Shown one piece after another: positions 1 through 11,943 of a stretch of 64,000 nucleotides of DNA. Positions within the stretch are counted from its first letter, which is position 1. Every line of letters begins with the position of its first letter. Origin of the DNA: Istiophorus platypterus (lineage: Eukaryota > Chordata > Actinopteri > Istiophoriformes > Istiophoridae). The DNA lies in contig CM029122.1 of NCBI GenBank assembly GCA_016859345.1, forward strand, positions 541,501-605,500. The letters are read 5' to 3'. The position numbers and the translations under genes were made by a program. A model generated the notes under the pieces. The model was not told the DNA's origin. It did not search any database and saw only the letters and a list, made by a program, of their open reading frames with translations.

Positions 1-491
1 ATGTTGTTCTCTTATGTTTGTCTTCCATTTTTATAGATACCTTACGACACCTTCAATCTTCGTACAAAGCAACATGATTTTTGATTTAAGAAATGTCATT
101 GCTGTCTACATTCTGTCTAAATCTGACGGTCCGATGTTTGTATAACTAAAATCCATTTTCTGTTCTGTAATTCAATCCCTGTCTTTCATGTTAAGAGTAT
201 CTATTGAATGAGCCCAAGTGACCGCGTAAATGCTTTTTCTAAAGCATCTTTTAGTTTATCTGGAATTACTTTACTGTAGCTTTGTTCACTTGCAATGACA
301 AAAATCATGTTGACTATCTAATAAGGCCATTAAAATTAAAGCTGATTTTCAATGCAAATTATTCTAGAAACAGAATATACAAAAGGAAAGGTCATGCCAT
401 ACTTTGTCAATTCAAGTTATTCTGTATACTTACATTGACTTTACTTCTTATTGTGAATTATCAATTTTAAATTTTATTGAATTTCTTGCAG
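1..491 (+). other. ttn: Partial intron, nothing recognised
   Basis: AT-rich sequence before the first PEVK micro-exon. No in-frame PEVK-like segment with usable splice sites was found. Confidence 0.6.
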
Positions 492-527
492 ACAAGGAAC
501 CAGTTTCAGCACCTGCACCCACTAAAG
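492..527 (+). CDS. ttn: Titin PEVK micro-exon (exon 1 of window)
   Basis: Twelve codons, DKEPVSAPAPTK, between a ttgcag acceptor and a gtacaa donor, phase 1 at both ends. Rich in Pro, Ala and Lys, as expected of the small PEVK exons that are skipped or included to tune spring length. The short size makes it less certain than the domain exons. Confidence 0.7.
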
Positions 528-731
528 GTACAACAAATATTTTCTTTTATATTTTAGAAAGGCAATTAATCCTAATACATATTGATATGTTAGTTATTGT
601 CTCATAAACTACAAATCTATTTCATTTTTCATGTTTAAGAAGTCTGTGAGTCCTGTGTTGTGAAAAAATGAAATGTTGAGTTTCCTGCATTTGAATTTTA
701 TATAAAGGTGTTTTTAATGCATCAACCACAG

Positions 732-2789
732 CGCCAGCTCTTAAGCAAAAGGGTAAGGTTCCTGTTCAGGAGGCAAAAACACCTGAATCACCTAAGCTGA
801 AGAAGAAATTCACCAGAATACCCAAAGAGAAAGAACCAGAACCAGAGGTCATTAAGCTAAAGAAGGTTCCAGTGAGACCTCCAGAGCCTGAGAAAGAAGT
901 TGTAACTCATGAAGCTAAAGTGACAAGGCATTACAATCCAGAACTATTGGTTCATGGACTTCATGATAGAGAAGACCGAGAGATAATAACACTTGGAAGA
1001 ACTGATCGTGTCTTCACTGTAGAGGAGGAGACAGTTCAGTTAGGCCATTTTGAGGAAGCTGAAACAGTTGCAGTGGTACAGAAAAAAGAGAAAGACGGTT
1101 GGAAAAGAACCCCAAAACCCCAGACAGAGGAGGAACCTGAGGCACCAAGTGTAGATAAGAAGAAAATACCTAAATTGCCAAAGGCAGATGAGCAGGAAGA
1201 ATCAGTTAAACTAAAACCATTTGAAAAATCAAGGAAACCAGAAGAAGAACTGCAAAAGATCAAACTAAAAAAGGTCCCACCTAAACCCCAAGAGCCTGAG
1301 AAGGAAGTCATAACTCAGAGAGTTGATGTGACAAGATATTATGATACAGAACTAACAGTTCAAAAGCTTTGGGATAGAGAGGATCGAGAGGTAATAACAC
1401 TTGAAAGAAATGAACAAGTCTTCACTGCAGCTGAAGAGGCATGTGAACTGGGATCTGTGGAGGAACCTGAAAAGCTAGAGTCAGAAGATGAGAAATCAAG
1501 ATGGATAAGAACACCTAAAGCACTGAGAGATGAAGAGCCCAAGCCAGATTTAACTAAAAAGAAAATAAAGAAATTGTCAAAGAAAGACGAAGAGCAAGAA
1601 GTGGTGACACTGAAACCATTTGAAAAACCTCAGGAACCTGAGGCAGCAAAGCCTCCAAAAGCTAAAAAAGAAGGTGAGGCAAAAACAGATATTGAGCATA
1701 CTCCATTCAAGAGAAGTGAGTTGCCACAGAGAGATCCACCCAGTGCTGCCATAAAAGAAAGAAAAGACGTAGACGTTCCCTTGACAAGTCCAGAGGTAAT
1801 TCCTGATGTCAGCAAAGACCAGACAGATATCCCGCAGAAGGAAAAGGTTGATCACTTGCCCAAGGATGCAGAACCTACAACCGCTGACAAGCCTCATGGC
1901 AAAATGAAAGTTATTTCCAGACCAGATGAAGAGAAAAAGCAAGTGGTGTTGAAGCCTTTCACCAAAGTTGCCAAGCCTGAAGAAAAGCCAGAGAAAACAC
2001 CAGAAGAGGAGAAAAAGAAGCCTGCCGACACAAAGATACCCATTCAAACTCCAAGAGATGAAACTCATAAGGAGCTGAAAGAACAGCAGCTTAGGAAAGT
2101 TGAAAAGACTCCAACACCTAAAAAAGAGGATGAGAAACCTCAGGAGAAAGAAGAACCAGTTGTTCCATCCAAGAAGCCAATTTCACCTGGGAAGAATGAA
2201 GTGATCGAGCAGAAAGAGGTGGAGAAAGAGCTCCAACAAAAAGAGACAGAAACCTTAAAAAAAGGGGTTGAACTCAAAAAGACTCCATCACCTAGAATTG
2301 GTAAAGACAAGGTAGGAGAAAAAACATTCTTCAAACCTACTGAGCAGCTCAAAAAGGTTGAGCTTAAAAAGATACCATCACCAAAAGCTGATAAGCCAAA
2401 ACTTAAGGACATAGAACAAGTCCCCGTTGAAAAGAAGCTAAGTGCTGAAAAACCCAAAAGGACTCCCAAAACTGTTTCACCAAAAGACTCTATCGAAATT
2501 GTAGCACTCAAAAAGGTCCCAAAGAAGCCTTCACCAGAGGAGGTTTCCAAACCAGAGACACCTGGTAAAGGGAGGGTCCCCTTGGTGAAGGAGATCTCTC
2601 CTGGAGCTGTGCAAATGACGAAGGTGCCAACCCAGCCTGAGGAGGAGGTATTTGAAAAGGAGTCAGAGGAAAAGGAGGGCGAGGAGGAAGAGGAGGCCTG
2701 GGGCTGGGAGCTGGTGCCTCCAGAGGACTGGGAAGGTGAAGGAGTTGATAGGGCACTGGAGACTCCAGGCATGCCTGGCGGTAAACGAG
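732..2789 (+). CDS. ttn: Titin large PEVK exon
   Basis: A 2058-nt exon (686 codons, phase 1 to 1), open throughout and dominated by Lys, Glu, Pro, Val and Thr: disordered, extensible PEVK spring sequence. Residues ~44-179 (860-1267) and ~180-305 (1268 to about 1650) are two diverged copies of one unit. Both contain EKEV, T.RYY/HYNPEL-like, DREDRE.ITL, WKRTP/WIRTP and LKPFEK motifs. The second half repeats shorter LKK.PSP-type motifs. The C-terminal end turns strongly acidic (runs of Glu) with three Trp (AWGWELVPPEDW). The donor is either at 2789/2790 (gag|gtgaga, preferred) or at 2780/2781 (gcg|gtaaac); both keep phase 1. Vertebrate PEVK exons are mostly ~80 nt, so this fused exon is unusually long. 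Confidence 0.88.
860..1650 (+). repeat. ttn: Two-copy protein-coding repeat in the PEVK exon
   Basis: Copy 1 is 860-1267 (136 codons) and copy 2 starts at 1268 and runs to about 1650. Both open with KKVP, then EPEKEV, DREDRE.ITL, FT..EE, W.RTPK, KKKI.KL and LKPFEK in the same order. The copies are clearly diverged, so this is an old internal duplication. Confidence 0.75.
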
Positions 2790-2849
2790 GTGAGACAAGG
2801 GCTGAGAAACACTGCCAAATGATGACCCTGGAGTCGCCTCATCCCATCT

Positions 2850-3190
2850 AAGATGACTCATCTAATCCTCATCACCTTCATATTTAATCACTTGATCCAT
2901 TCTTTCATCTACAGTTCATGTATTCATCTTTCTGTCCATCTTTCCATCTACCATCTATCCACTGTGTCCACTGTATCATATAATGTCTGTCATCAAATTT
3001 GTCGTCTACATCAGTTGTTCAGTGTTTGTCTTCACCAATGTTCATATCATTCAGATCTACCAATTCATCTTTTTCATTTTTTCCTGTTGTTCATCCATTT
3101 GTTTACACTTCAACTTTATCCTCTTCATCATGTGTTGTGTGATGTCCTTCAGTAGTTTTCATGTGATGTGGACACAAATGTCTTTTTAAT
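2850..3190. repeat. Degenerate CATC/TTCATC-rich intron stretch
   Basis: The 2790-3307 intron is filled with pyrimidine-rich sequence with many imperfect catc, ttcatc and ccatct words, typical of a decayed simple repeat. The open frames over it have no domain and look like by-products of low complexity. Confidence 0.5.
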
Positions 3191-3307
3191 TAGCATGTTT
3201 GCAGTTAGCATTGCTTAAATCTTCCTCTTGGTTTCTGCTGTTCTATTAATGTCAACAGTGATCTGTTACAGAGAAACTTAAAGCTACTCTTGTTTTTTCT
3301 CGTCCAG

Positions 3308-3358
3308 ATGGAAAACCAGCAGAGGAGCCACCAAAAGGCAGGGGCCGAGGACTTGGGG
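3308..3358 (+). CDS. ttn: Titin short Arg/Gly-rich PEVK exon
   Basis: Seventeen codons (gtccag acceptor, gtgaga donor, phase 1-1): DGKPAEEPPKGRGRGLG. It ends in a GRGRG motif that recurs at the start of the next exon, so it belongs to a basic Arg/Gly-rich linker joining PEVK to the first distal Ig. Confidence 0.75.
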
Positions 3359-4196
3359 GTGAGAATACACTGACATTACAGCTTATGTGTACTAATGGTT
3401 TTGGTTTTTGTACTACATTATTAGTGCAGCAATTTCATTCCCTAAATTTGCAATTATTGTTAGGTGTAAGATTTCTTGTTTTGTCTTTATCAAAAAAAAT
3501 CTGTCTTAGCCCAGAATGTTTGTGATGATCAACAACAAGGCTGCATTGCAAACCCCTAGCTTTTTGGAATCAACTGTAATGTGTCTGTAGGACTGAGTGT
3601 CAAAATCTTTCATGTACTGAAAGATTTCTTGTTCGATTTTGTGCTCAATTAAATTTCTAATGTTTCTAATCTTAAATTTTCCAATTTCACACAAAACATG
3701 TTGTTTGTGCCACTACCAAAAGTGAGGAAGTCATTTAAAAAAAAACAAAATGATACCCAGCCATAATCAAGACTGATAGTGACATTGACAGCAGCCAGAA
3801 TGGGTACACATCATTTGACCCTCAAAATGTGTTACCATGAACAAAAATATATTTTAATGGCTTTTTTAAAAAGCTTTACAATTACTTTTTTTGCTGGAAA
3901 TGGCTATATCTTTCTTGCTGTGCATGTTGTATTTGTGGTTTTTTGTTGTTGTTGTCATCTTTTTGAGTTTAGGAGTTCTTCAGAATGTTGGAAGTTTATA
4001 AAGAGTTACCTGACTTAAAAAAACTAGAAACTAGTCGCTTTCAACTTATTTTTATTAGGTGTGAGGTTACATCGACTGAGTTACATCTAATTTACATTAG
4101 GCACAAGATCTCAAAAACATCCAATTTTCCAATATGTGATTCTTTACACATCATATCTGATACTAACTTGACAAGTTTTTGTATCTAATGTTGCAG

Positions 4197-4595
4197 CGAG
4201 AAAAACCCCATCACCTGGGGATGGTGGTAGGGGCCGGGGCCTGAGGCCTGGTGGAAAAGGTCCATCGCCTCCAGAGGAACCATTCGGAGGATTCAAGCTC
4301 AAAGCTGTCCCTCTGAAGTTCATCAAGAAGATTCAAGACATTGTGCTGCAGGAGGCTGAATCTATTGGCTCATCTGCTGTGTTTGACTGTGAGGTTTCAC
4401 CCTCTACTGCCATCACTTCATGGATGAAAGATGGCGGCAACCTGCGTGAGGGCCCTAAGTACAAGTTCACTGCTGACGGGAAAGATCGCAAGTTAAACAT
4501 TATTGATGTCCAGCTATCCGACACTGGTGAATACACTTGTGTGGCCAAGAACGCTGGCAAGGAAATAACATGCACAGCCAAGCTCATTGTTGAAG
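4197..4595 (+). CDS. ttn: Titin exon: RG-rich linker and distal Ig 1
   Basis: 399 nt, 133 codons. About 36 linker residues (GRGRG again, then Pro-rich) precede a full Ig domain with B-strand Cys (FDCEV), C-strand Trp (TSWMKDG) and DTGEYTC. It ends the PEVK segment and opens the distal tandem Ig chain. Confidence 0.92.
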
Positions 4596-4831
4596 GTAAA
4601 CTAATGAGGGTTTTTTTTATCCAACATAAAAAAAATTCACAACATTAAAAAACAATTTATTTCAGAAGTTTGACTTATTTTGTTATAAGAAAGAACAAAC
4701 TTTTTGTTAGCATCAAAAAGTACACAAACTCAGTTACAGTATTGGTACTAACATGAAAGAATTTTAAATGATACCAACACTTTATCCTATTGCATGTATT
4801 GTTTCTTAAATTACTTTATCTTTCTGTGCAG

Positions 4832-5110
4832 AGCTGCCTGTGAAATGGATGAAAGAACTTGAACCAGAGACAACATGTACAAAGAGCCAGCCAATGTACC
4901 TCACCTGTGAGCTGAACAAAGAGAGAGATGTGATCTGGAAGCGTAACGGCTCAGTCCTTAAGAAAAAGGCTGGAAAAGTGGCCATTAATATCATTGGAAT
5001 GCAGCACGCTGTGACCATCCAAAATGCCACTGATGAGGATGCTGGTGCCTACACATGTGAGGTGGATGGTCAGGAGGACATCAAGACTACAACCAATGTG
5101 AAAGTGATTG
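4832..5110 (+). CDS. ttn: Titin exon: distal Ig 2
   Basis: One-exon Ig domain, 93 codons, phase 1-1. Markers: LTCEL, VIWKRNG, DAGAYTCEV. The two core Cys and the Trp are present. Confidence 0.93.
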
Positions 5111-5587
5111 GTAAGCTGTCAGCAGTATGTAGATGAAATAGAGGCAGTTCACAGGCTTCGGACTGACTTGATATTTAGACTTCATGGGAACAACACATAA
5201 TATGTTCCCCGCACCTGATAAAGCTAAAAGCTAAATATTATTTGTGGTCCTTTGGGTGCAAGTTGAAAAATTTTCATAATTATGATTAACAGACCATTGC
5301 ATTTAATTAAAAACATCCCATTATCCTTGAACATAGATGTAAAATATTGATTAAACTGCTTATCACGGGTATTTTTGAGCTGTCTGATTTTGACCTGGCA
5401 AGAAATATCACAAACTTTACCTGCGGTAACAGTATGATTAGTTCTATTGGTTCTCAGATTAGATATAATCTGTTGCTTTGTGTTTTCAACAAAACGTCTT
5501 TCACCTCAGAGGTCTGTGACCAGGTTTGCTTTAAAGCGCAGAGCTCGGCATTGATAAAGTTTTAAATAATTTGAACTCTGTCCTCAG

Positions 5588-5857
5588 AAATCATCAAAGA
5601 CTGGTTGGTGAAGCCTCTGAGAGATCAGCATGTGAAACCAAAGGCCAAGGCCACATTCAAATGTGAGCTCTTCAAAGACACTCCCAACTGGAGGTGGTTC
5701 AAAGGAGAAAACGAGCTCACTCCTTCTGACAAGATTGAGATCATTAAAGATGGAAAGGACGTGACACTGACCATCAAAAACTGCCAGCCGGATGATGTAT
5801 CAGAGTATACCATTCAGGTTGAGGATCGCAGATACACAGCAAAACTGACACTTGGAG
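5588..5857 (+). CDS. ttn: Titin exon: distal Ig 3
   Basis: One-exon Ig, 90 codons. Markers: FKCEL, WRWFKGE, DVSEYTIQ. The F-strand Cys is replaced by Ile, as in many titin I-band Igs. Donor gag|gttggt is a weaker match than its neighbours. Confidence 0.9.
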
Positions 5858-5937
5858 GTTGGTGTAAAATATACAAGTCCAAATTAGAAAATCATAAGGA
5901 TAGTGTTCAAACAGCTAAAATTTATCTTTATTTTCAG

Positions 5938-6077
5938 AGCGGGAGGCTGAGATCTTGAAACCTCTCTCCAGTGTGGAGGTGGTTGAGAAGGAAGAAGCCA
6001 ACTTTGACACTGAAATATCTGAAGATGATGTGGCCGGGGAATGGAAACTTAAAGGCCAGGTGTTGACCAGATCTCCG
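5938..6077 (+). CDS. ttn: Titin exon: distal Ig 4, first half
   Basis: 140 nt, enters in phase 1 and leaves in phase 0. Encodes strands A to C': ILKPL, FDTEISEDD, GEWKLKG. It is the first of three Igs in this region (4, 8, 12) with the same 140+127 nt exon split and the same ISEDD motif. Confidence 0.9.
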
Positions 6078-6787
6078 GTAAGATTTAAACAGCAAATTTT
6101 AGAGACATACAACAGAAGTTCAGAGCTTTCTCATACACAATATTACAATAAAATTAAAAGAAATCAAAAGAATTTAGAAAGAAATTTACAAATTTAGAAA
6201 TAAAAAATGAAAAAGTTTAGTTGGAGATAGAGTTCGTTATATTGGGAAGTTGTAGGACTGAAAATTGATGCAGACCAAAATTATAAAAGGACGAATACAC
6301 TATCCATTTCATTTCATTGTTCTCTAATGACTTGTGCAAACCATCATGTCCCGTGTTATTGGATTGGTCCGATTTATTGATGAGCCAATTGAGTCCTAAT
6401 CAGCAACAAAAAATATTCTTTAAAAATTAGTTAATTATCTTTTTTTTTTCAAAAATTGTGTTTTAAAAGTCACACAAAGGTTTCTAAGACTTCCCACCAT
6501 CCACCATCTCTATATTTAGATTGTTCCTGTTACAAATTTTATGAGCCACTGAGTGACATAAATGTTCATAATACATAATATAATAGCCATGGATCAAAAC
6601 TAGATATTGATCAAGATGTGTCGTAACATGAGTATTCAGAACTGTCACAAAGGTTGGTGTTAGATGTCTGGTCAGATAATAAGTTTCGTTAACTGTTGAA
6701 CTGTTATTGTTGTACAGTTGAACTATTATTCTTTCAGCACAAAACCTTTCAAGTGTAATTCGTTTTTGTCTGGACTTTGTTTTTCAG

Positions 6788-6914
6788 ACCTGCGACATTA
6801 AAGCTGAGGGGGGGAAACGTTTCCTCACATTGAAAAATGTCCGGCTGGACCAGGCTGGTGAAGTGTCGTATCAGGCTCTGAACGCTGTCACCAGCGCCAT
6901 GCTCACCGTCAAAG
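6788..6914 (+). CDS. ttn: Titin exon: distal Ig 4, second half
   Basis: 127 nt, phase 0 to 1. Completes Ig 4 with LKNVRLDQAGEVSYQALN. No F-strand Cys; pairs with the 140-nt exon 710 nt upstream. Confidence 0.88.
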
Positions 6915-7066
6915 GTACAAATCTGTCAATATAAACCTTACTTTGTTTTTTGTTGTCTGTTGCAAAATGCTTCATTTGTCAGCTATTGAAATAAGAGGTG
7001 TTGTAGAAGGGATATGGTAAGAAAAGCGTCTTTGTGAATAACTGCCAAATTATTCACACCTGTCAG

Positions 7067-7333
7067 AGATCGAAATGGGCTTTGTTGACCCGCTGAAGGA
7101 TGTTTCTGTGCCTGAAAAGAAACAGGCTAAATTTGAGTGCACCATCACGAAGGATGCGCCAAAGGTTATGTGGTTCAGGGGCACAGAGATCGTCACCCCG
7201 GGTCCTAAATATGAAATAATTGACGATGGAAAGAAACACATGCTGATCATAAACAGCTGTGAGTTTGACGATGAGGCTCAGTACACAATCGAAGTGCTGG
7301 GTCAAAAATCGACTGCTCAGCTGACGGTGGAAG
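7067..7333 (+). CDS. ttn: Titin exon: distal Ig 5
   Basis: One-exon Ig, 89 codons. Markers: FECTI, VMWFRG, DDEAQYTIEV. Best internal match is Ig 9, the same position of the next four-domain unit. Confidence 0.93.
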
Positions 7334-7466
7334 GTAAGTGGCGGGCAGAAACCCCATGCTTCATGTTGCTCATGTTTCTCTGTGTTGTCATTCAATGTTT
7401 GTGGCTTTAAAGTGGCCGATGGCAACAAACCGCTCTGTTTGTGTGCACTGACCTGATATATTCCAG

Positions 7467-7733
7467 GCATGAGGCTCAAATTTGTCCAGCCGCTTCAGGA
7501 CCAAACGGTCAAAGAAGGTAACACAGCACGTTTTGAGCTCGAGCTGAGTCACGAGAACGTGCCGGTGGTTTGGTACCGCAACGAAGTCAAAATCCATGTG
7601 AGCCGAACAGTGCTCACATATGTGGAAGGAAAGAGACACACTCTAGAAATGAGGACATTGACTCTAGATGATACCTGCCAGATTAAGGCAGAGGCCAAAG
7701 GAATTTACTCGATGGCAAAACTGACTGTTATAG
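7467..7733 (+). CDS. ttn: Titin exon: distal Ig 6
   Basis: One-exon Ig, 89 codons. Markers: RLKFVQPLQD, FELELSHE, PVVWYRNE. Closely resembles Ig 10 (RLEFVKPIQD, VELSHD, PVVWYKND). Confidence 0.93.
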
Positions 7734-8476
7734 GTAACAACATCCTTCCTTTTTTCGTTCCATTTTCTCTCTACGTCTTTTATCTTATCAATGTATAGGA
7801 AGACAGATAGGGCAGTAATATGGTTAAAACATGGATACATAAGTGTGTTTTGTTTTCATTTATTCATGCAATTACAAGTATTCTCAATTAGACGTCCAAG
7901 ATAAAGTTAGCTTCTAAAACAGATTTCTTTGATGATAGAAGGGAGCAGATTACTTGCTGTCAACTGTATTTCTGTTCTTAATAATAGTTAAACTCTTACC
8001 TTTTTTTGTGTTAACTAGACAGATGGCTTTAAGGATCATTCTGGTTTATTACAACTTGGCTTTTATCTATTTATTTATAAATAGATTTTTTCCACACTCT
8101 TGTAATGTAAGTCATAGATATAAACAGCCTATTTCCCAAATGTTGCCATTAATATTCCCCCTCCACCCAGCAGCTACGTTATTTTATTTTCATTAATGAT
8201 TAATTGACAAGTATCCCAATCCTGATAGAGCTTCTGGCTGCTCCTGTTTCTTGAATTGTCTTTTTCTTTTTTAAAATAATAAAAACTATGAAAAGAAGAC
8301 CCAACTGTAATAAACCAGAATTAACCTTATAACGAAGAAATAAGAAAAATATTGAATTCTGCTGAAATGACCATTAAATTTGCCCACCTTCGGTATGCTG
8401 ACCTAACGCAATGAAATAAACTGGATGCCCGTATTTTCCTGACGTTGACTGACTCTTGGTCCCGGAATTGTTTCAG

Positions 8477-8740
8477 AGGGTGACGCCGTCTTCGTGGTGA
8501 AGCTGCAGGATTACACCGCCACAGAGAAAGACGAGGTGACTCTGGACTGTGAACTGAGTAAAGATGTCCCTGTTGTTTGGTATTACAATGAGAAGGAGAT
8601 CATCGCCTCCAAGATGGTCTTCATGAGGTCTGAGGGCACACGCAGGTCTCTGGTCCTGAAGAAAGTGGAGCAGAGCAGTAAAGGGAAATATGTATGTGAC
8701 TGTGGAACAGACAAGACCTCAGGAAACATCAATATTGAAG
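8477..8740 (+). CDS. ttn: Titin exon: distal Ig 7
   Basis: One-exon Ig, 88 codons, slightly short. Markers: LDCELSKD, PVVWYYNE, KGKYVCDCGTDK. The CDCG.DK.T ending is shared with Ig 11. Confidence 0.93.
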
Positions 8741-9420
8741 GTAAACGACGTGAAGCCATTAGTTATATACCACTGAAACTATAAAGGTAGAATCGATTGA
8801 ATCTCCTGAACTGGAGCTACAAGAAGAAATTCAGTTCTAAATCATAATTTAAGAGAATGTGCTGGAAAACTTCGACCTAAAACTTATTTTTCTTGTCTCA
8901 TAAAAGAATACAAGTTTCAGATAAAATTTAAAGATAAGAGACACAATGATTAATATTAAATTAAGTTATAATTTTGTAACATAAAAAGTACAAACTCAGT
9001 TGGGGGTTTTTTCTCATTTTTTTCATAAGCACGTCTGATGTCTTATTTTGCAACACTGAGGTAGTTTTCTTTTTCCATGTCTCATAAGAAAAAATAGGTG
9101 TGAGAAAATCAGTATTCCTTATGGAAAAAAGTCATGTATTGAATTGTTTCTTTCAGCAAAATTTACAATTATCTCCAACTCTAAAATGAAATCAATTTTT
9201 TGATTTTTCTTCTCAGTTCCCAATTCCTACTTTCTGACAGTTTTTTCAACATAGCCCTATAAGACTCTTTCTGATAAATGCAAAAAATGTCACCACTAAA
9301 TGTAATATTTGTTGCGCTGCAGGTCATTCTTTCGGAAATGTAACAAAACGGACAAAATGAGCACACAACAATGATGCTTGTCTTGATTTATCAGCTTATT
9401 AATCTTTGTTTTCCCATTAG

Positions 9421-9560
9421 CACGTGACATCAAGATTGTTCGGCCGCTTTATGGTGTGGAGCTGTTTGATGGAGAGACGGCTCGTTTCGAGGTGGAGATC
9501 TCTGAAGACGATGTCCACGGCCAGTGGAAATTGCATGGAGAAGTCCTCAGCCCTTCCTCT
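9421..9560 (+). CDS. ttn: Titin exon: distal Ig 8, first half
   Basis: 140 nt, phase 1 to 0. RDIKIVRPLYGVE, VEISEDDVHG, QWKLHG. Same split as Ig 4 and Ig 12; starts the second four-Ig unit. Confidence 0.9.
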
Positions 9561-9714
9561 GTGAGCACATCTGATGTTTATTAATCACATAATATCAGTG
9601 GATTTATCCCAGATGTTGTAATGTCCTTATATTGATTTGGGATGTGAAAACTCCCCACAGACACATTACTCCACCTCACACTTATTAATGACTGTTCATA
9701 AAATAATTTTACAG

Positions 9715-9841
9715 GATGTTGACATCATCGAGGAGGGAGGCAAGCACACACTGATCTTGTACAACTGCAAAGTCGCCATGACGGGCGAGGTGGCGTACAC
9801 CGCCGCTAACGCCAAATGTTCTGCTAACCTGAAGGTCAAAG
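9715..9841 (+). CDS. ttn: Titin exon: distal Ig 8, second half
   Basis: 127 nt, phase 0 to 1. DVDIIEEGGKHTLILYN followed by a TGEVAYTAAN F strand. Completes Ig 8. Confidence 0.9.
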
Positions 9842-10390
9842 GTAAACTGACAGCAAAGTTGATCATCTTTCAGTCCACTGAGAAATGTTGATTTTAGATT
9901 TGAAATAATTAAAAACAAACCTCCTGTTACTTTCAAGAGCTTAAAATTTGGTTTAATAATCAGTATATCTACAAATAGCAGGTCAAATCAGAGCAAGGCC
10001 TGTAAATGTGAAGATTTCCCTCACAACTGAAGCCAGTTGAGAACCACAGCTACCAGCCCAAGCAAATGAAATCAAACTCAAGTCTCAGTCTCCATGATGT
10101 GATGAAGAGTTTCTTTTTTTACAGTTAATGACAAATCATACATTTTTGTTTGCACTGTTGAATGAATATTCCCCATCAGATGTATGTACCAGGCAGTGGA
10201 GCAACAATTAGATAATGATCAAATGTTGGGGATAAAATTTACAAATATTACAATTGAAAAGATAATGAATATATAGTATGGCAAAATGTTTTATATTTTG
10301 TGATTATTATGGATTTGGTAGACAATTAAAAACTGGGGAAACACGCTTTTTTTTTTTTTTAACAAATTATTTGTCTGGGTGCCTTTTAAT

Positions 10391-10410
10391 ATTTATTATT
10401 ATTATTATTA
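10391..10410. repeat. Short (ATT)n microsatellite
   Basis: About six ATT units inside the 9842-10817 intron. Nothing else was recognised in that 976-nt intron. Confidence 0.7.
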
Positions 10411-10817
10411 GGTTAATTTCTAAAATAACAGCAAAGGTAATTTGCAGTTTTTCAAAAAAATCAGTCTCTTTTTAAAATTTTTGACTTTATTTTGTTATTA
10501 GACATTCACCTACAACATTAAAACCGGTAACTGGTTTTAATTTTGCAACTGATTGGCTAGAAGAGAAACATGCAACAAAGGCTCCCTGTCAGATTCAAAC
10601 TGAGGATGTTGTGGTATCATGGTGGCTCCTAGAAACACAAAACTAAATGAACAAATCAAAACTTGGTCAATTGTTGACACAGAGAAAGCTCAAAGTCCTG
10701 GCAGGTCTGTAAACCAAACTAGTCCCTACACTGACAACTCTTCTAATAATAATAATCTGTGAGTCAAACTCAAATGCATACATCAAACTAAAAACCCTTC
10801 TCACTGTTTTCCTTCAG

Positions 10818-11084
10818 AACTTCCTCTTAACTTCCTCACGCCGCTGAATGATGTTCAGGTGTACGAGAAGGATGAGGCAAAGTTCGAGGTCGAGTTGTCC
10901 AGGGCTCCAAAGAGTTTCCGCTGGCTGAAAGGCTCGCAGGAGCTGCAGAGCAGTGACAAGTATGAGATGATTCAGGAGGGAAACGTTTACACTCTGTTGA
11001 TCCGATCGGCCGCCTATGAAGATGAGGCAAAGTATATGTTTGAGGCTGAGGACAAGAGGACGACTGGCAAGCTGGTCATACAAG
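10818..11084 (+). CDS. ttn: Titin exon: distal Ig 9
   Basis: One-exon Ig, 89 codons. LNFLTPLNDVQVYEKDE, FEVEL, FRWLKGS, DEAKYMFEAED. The B-strand Cys is replaced by Val. Confidence 0.92.
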
Positions 11085-11676
11085 GTAACTAAGCTCTTTT
11101 GGCTGTATTCATTTCAAACTTGAGAATTTTCTGATCAACCCATGTTAAAACACGATAACCTAATTTGTTCACATACATTATTTAAATTGGTGAATTCGTT
11201 TTAAGTTTGCAAAATGTGCATATTTTACAACGACAGGAATGTTTTCCATTTTCTCAAAGTGATTTTAAAAAGTTGCTTAGTTAATTTGCTTTCATTTGAA
11301 TTACATGAAAAAGGGGAGGGGGGGTTGACCTAATTTCCCAGTTTAAATTTTAAACTTGACCGAAAATACTGTGCTATCACATACTGTATACCCCCACTTT
11401 TAGGTGTAAGTTGTAAATTGTGGGGATTTTAACCAAATTTTGATGCTTATATCGAGTGATTTCAATCTTTTTCCTCTTTTAAAACTGATAATATCTAAAA
11501 AAGTTACACAGAGAAATATAAACCTGTTGAGGTTCAGGCTGAGACACAAACAGGGACTATAGAAATAATTATGGACAAAAAACACTGCTTCCAGCTGGAT
11601 CTTTTTTCCCAGAGAATTAAGCATCTTTAAAAAAAGATATGATAAATTATATCTGCATGAACATTTTTCATGGCAG

Positions 11677-11943
11677 GTATTCGTCTGGAGTTTGTCAAAC
11701 CGATACAGGATGTGACCGTGAAGGAACGAGAAACAGCAGAATTCAGTGTCGAACTGTCCCACGACAAGATCCCAGTGGTCTGGTACAAAAATGATGTCCA
11801 TCTGCATCCCAGCAAGGTGGTGCACATGTCAGACTCCGGAAAGATCCACACGCTGGCCTTCAAGGAGGTCACCATCGATGACACGTCCATGATCAAAGTG
11901 GAGGCAATGGACAAGACTGTGACTGCCATGCTCACGGTCATTG
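11677..11943 (+). CDS. ttn: Titin exon: distal Ig 10
   Basis: One-exon Ig, 89 codons. RLEFVKPIQD, FSVELSHD, PVVWYKND, DDTSMIKVEA. Counterpart of Ig 6. Confidence 0.92.

Noticed and set aside
36..90. Possible PEVK micro-exon after ttatag near position 36
   Set aside because: The encoded residues are not PEVK-like, the frame meets a stop, and no donor keeps phase 1.
1577..2772. Long open frames on the - strand under the PEVK exon (up to 210 codons)
   Set aside because: They are the complement of a Lys/Glu/Pro-rich frame, which lacks stops in the antisense direction; the products have no domain.
2781..2851. Continuation of the PEVK frame to a stop at 2851 as a truncated isoform end
   Set aside because: A good donor lies at 2790, the sequence after it loses PEVK character, and no poly(A) signal was found nearby; possible but unsupported.
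2853..3189. Hydrophobic open frames after the PEVK exon
   Set aside because: Lie in a CATC-rich degenerate simple repeat; no splice sites in the right phase.
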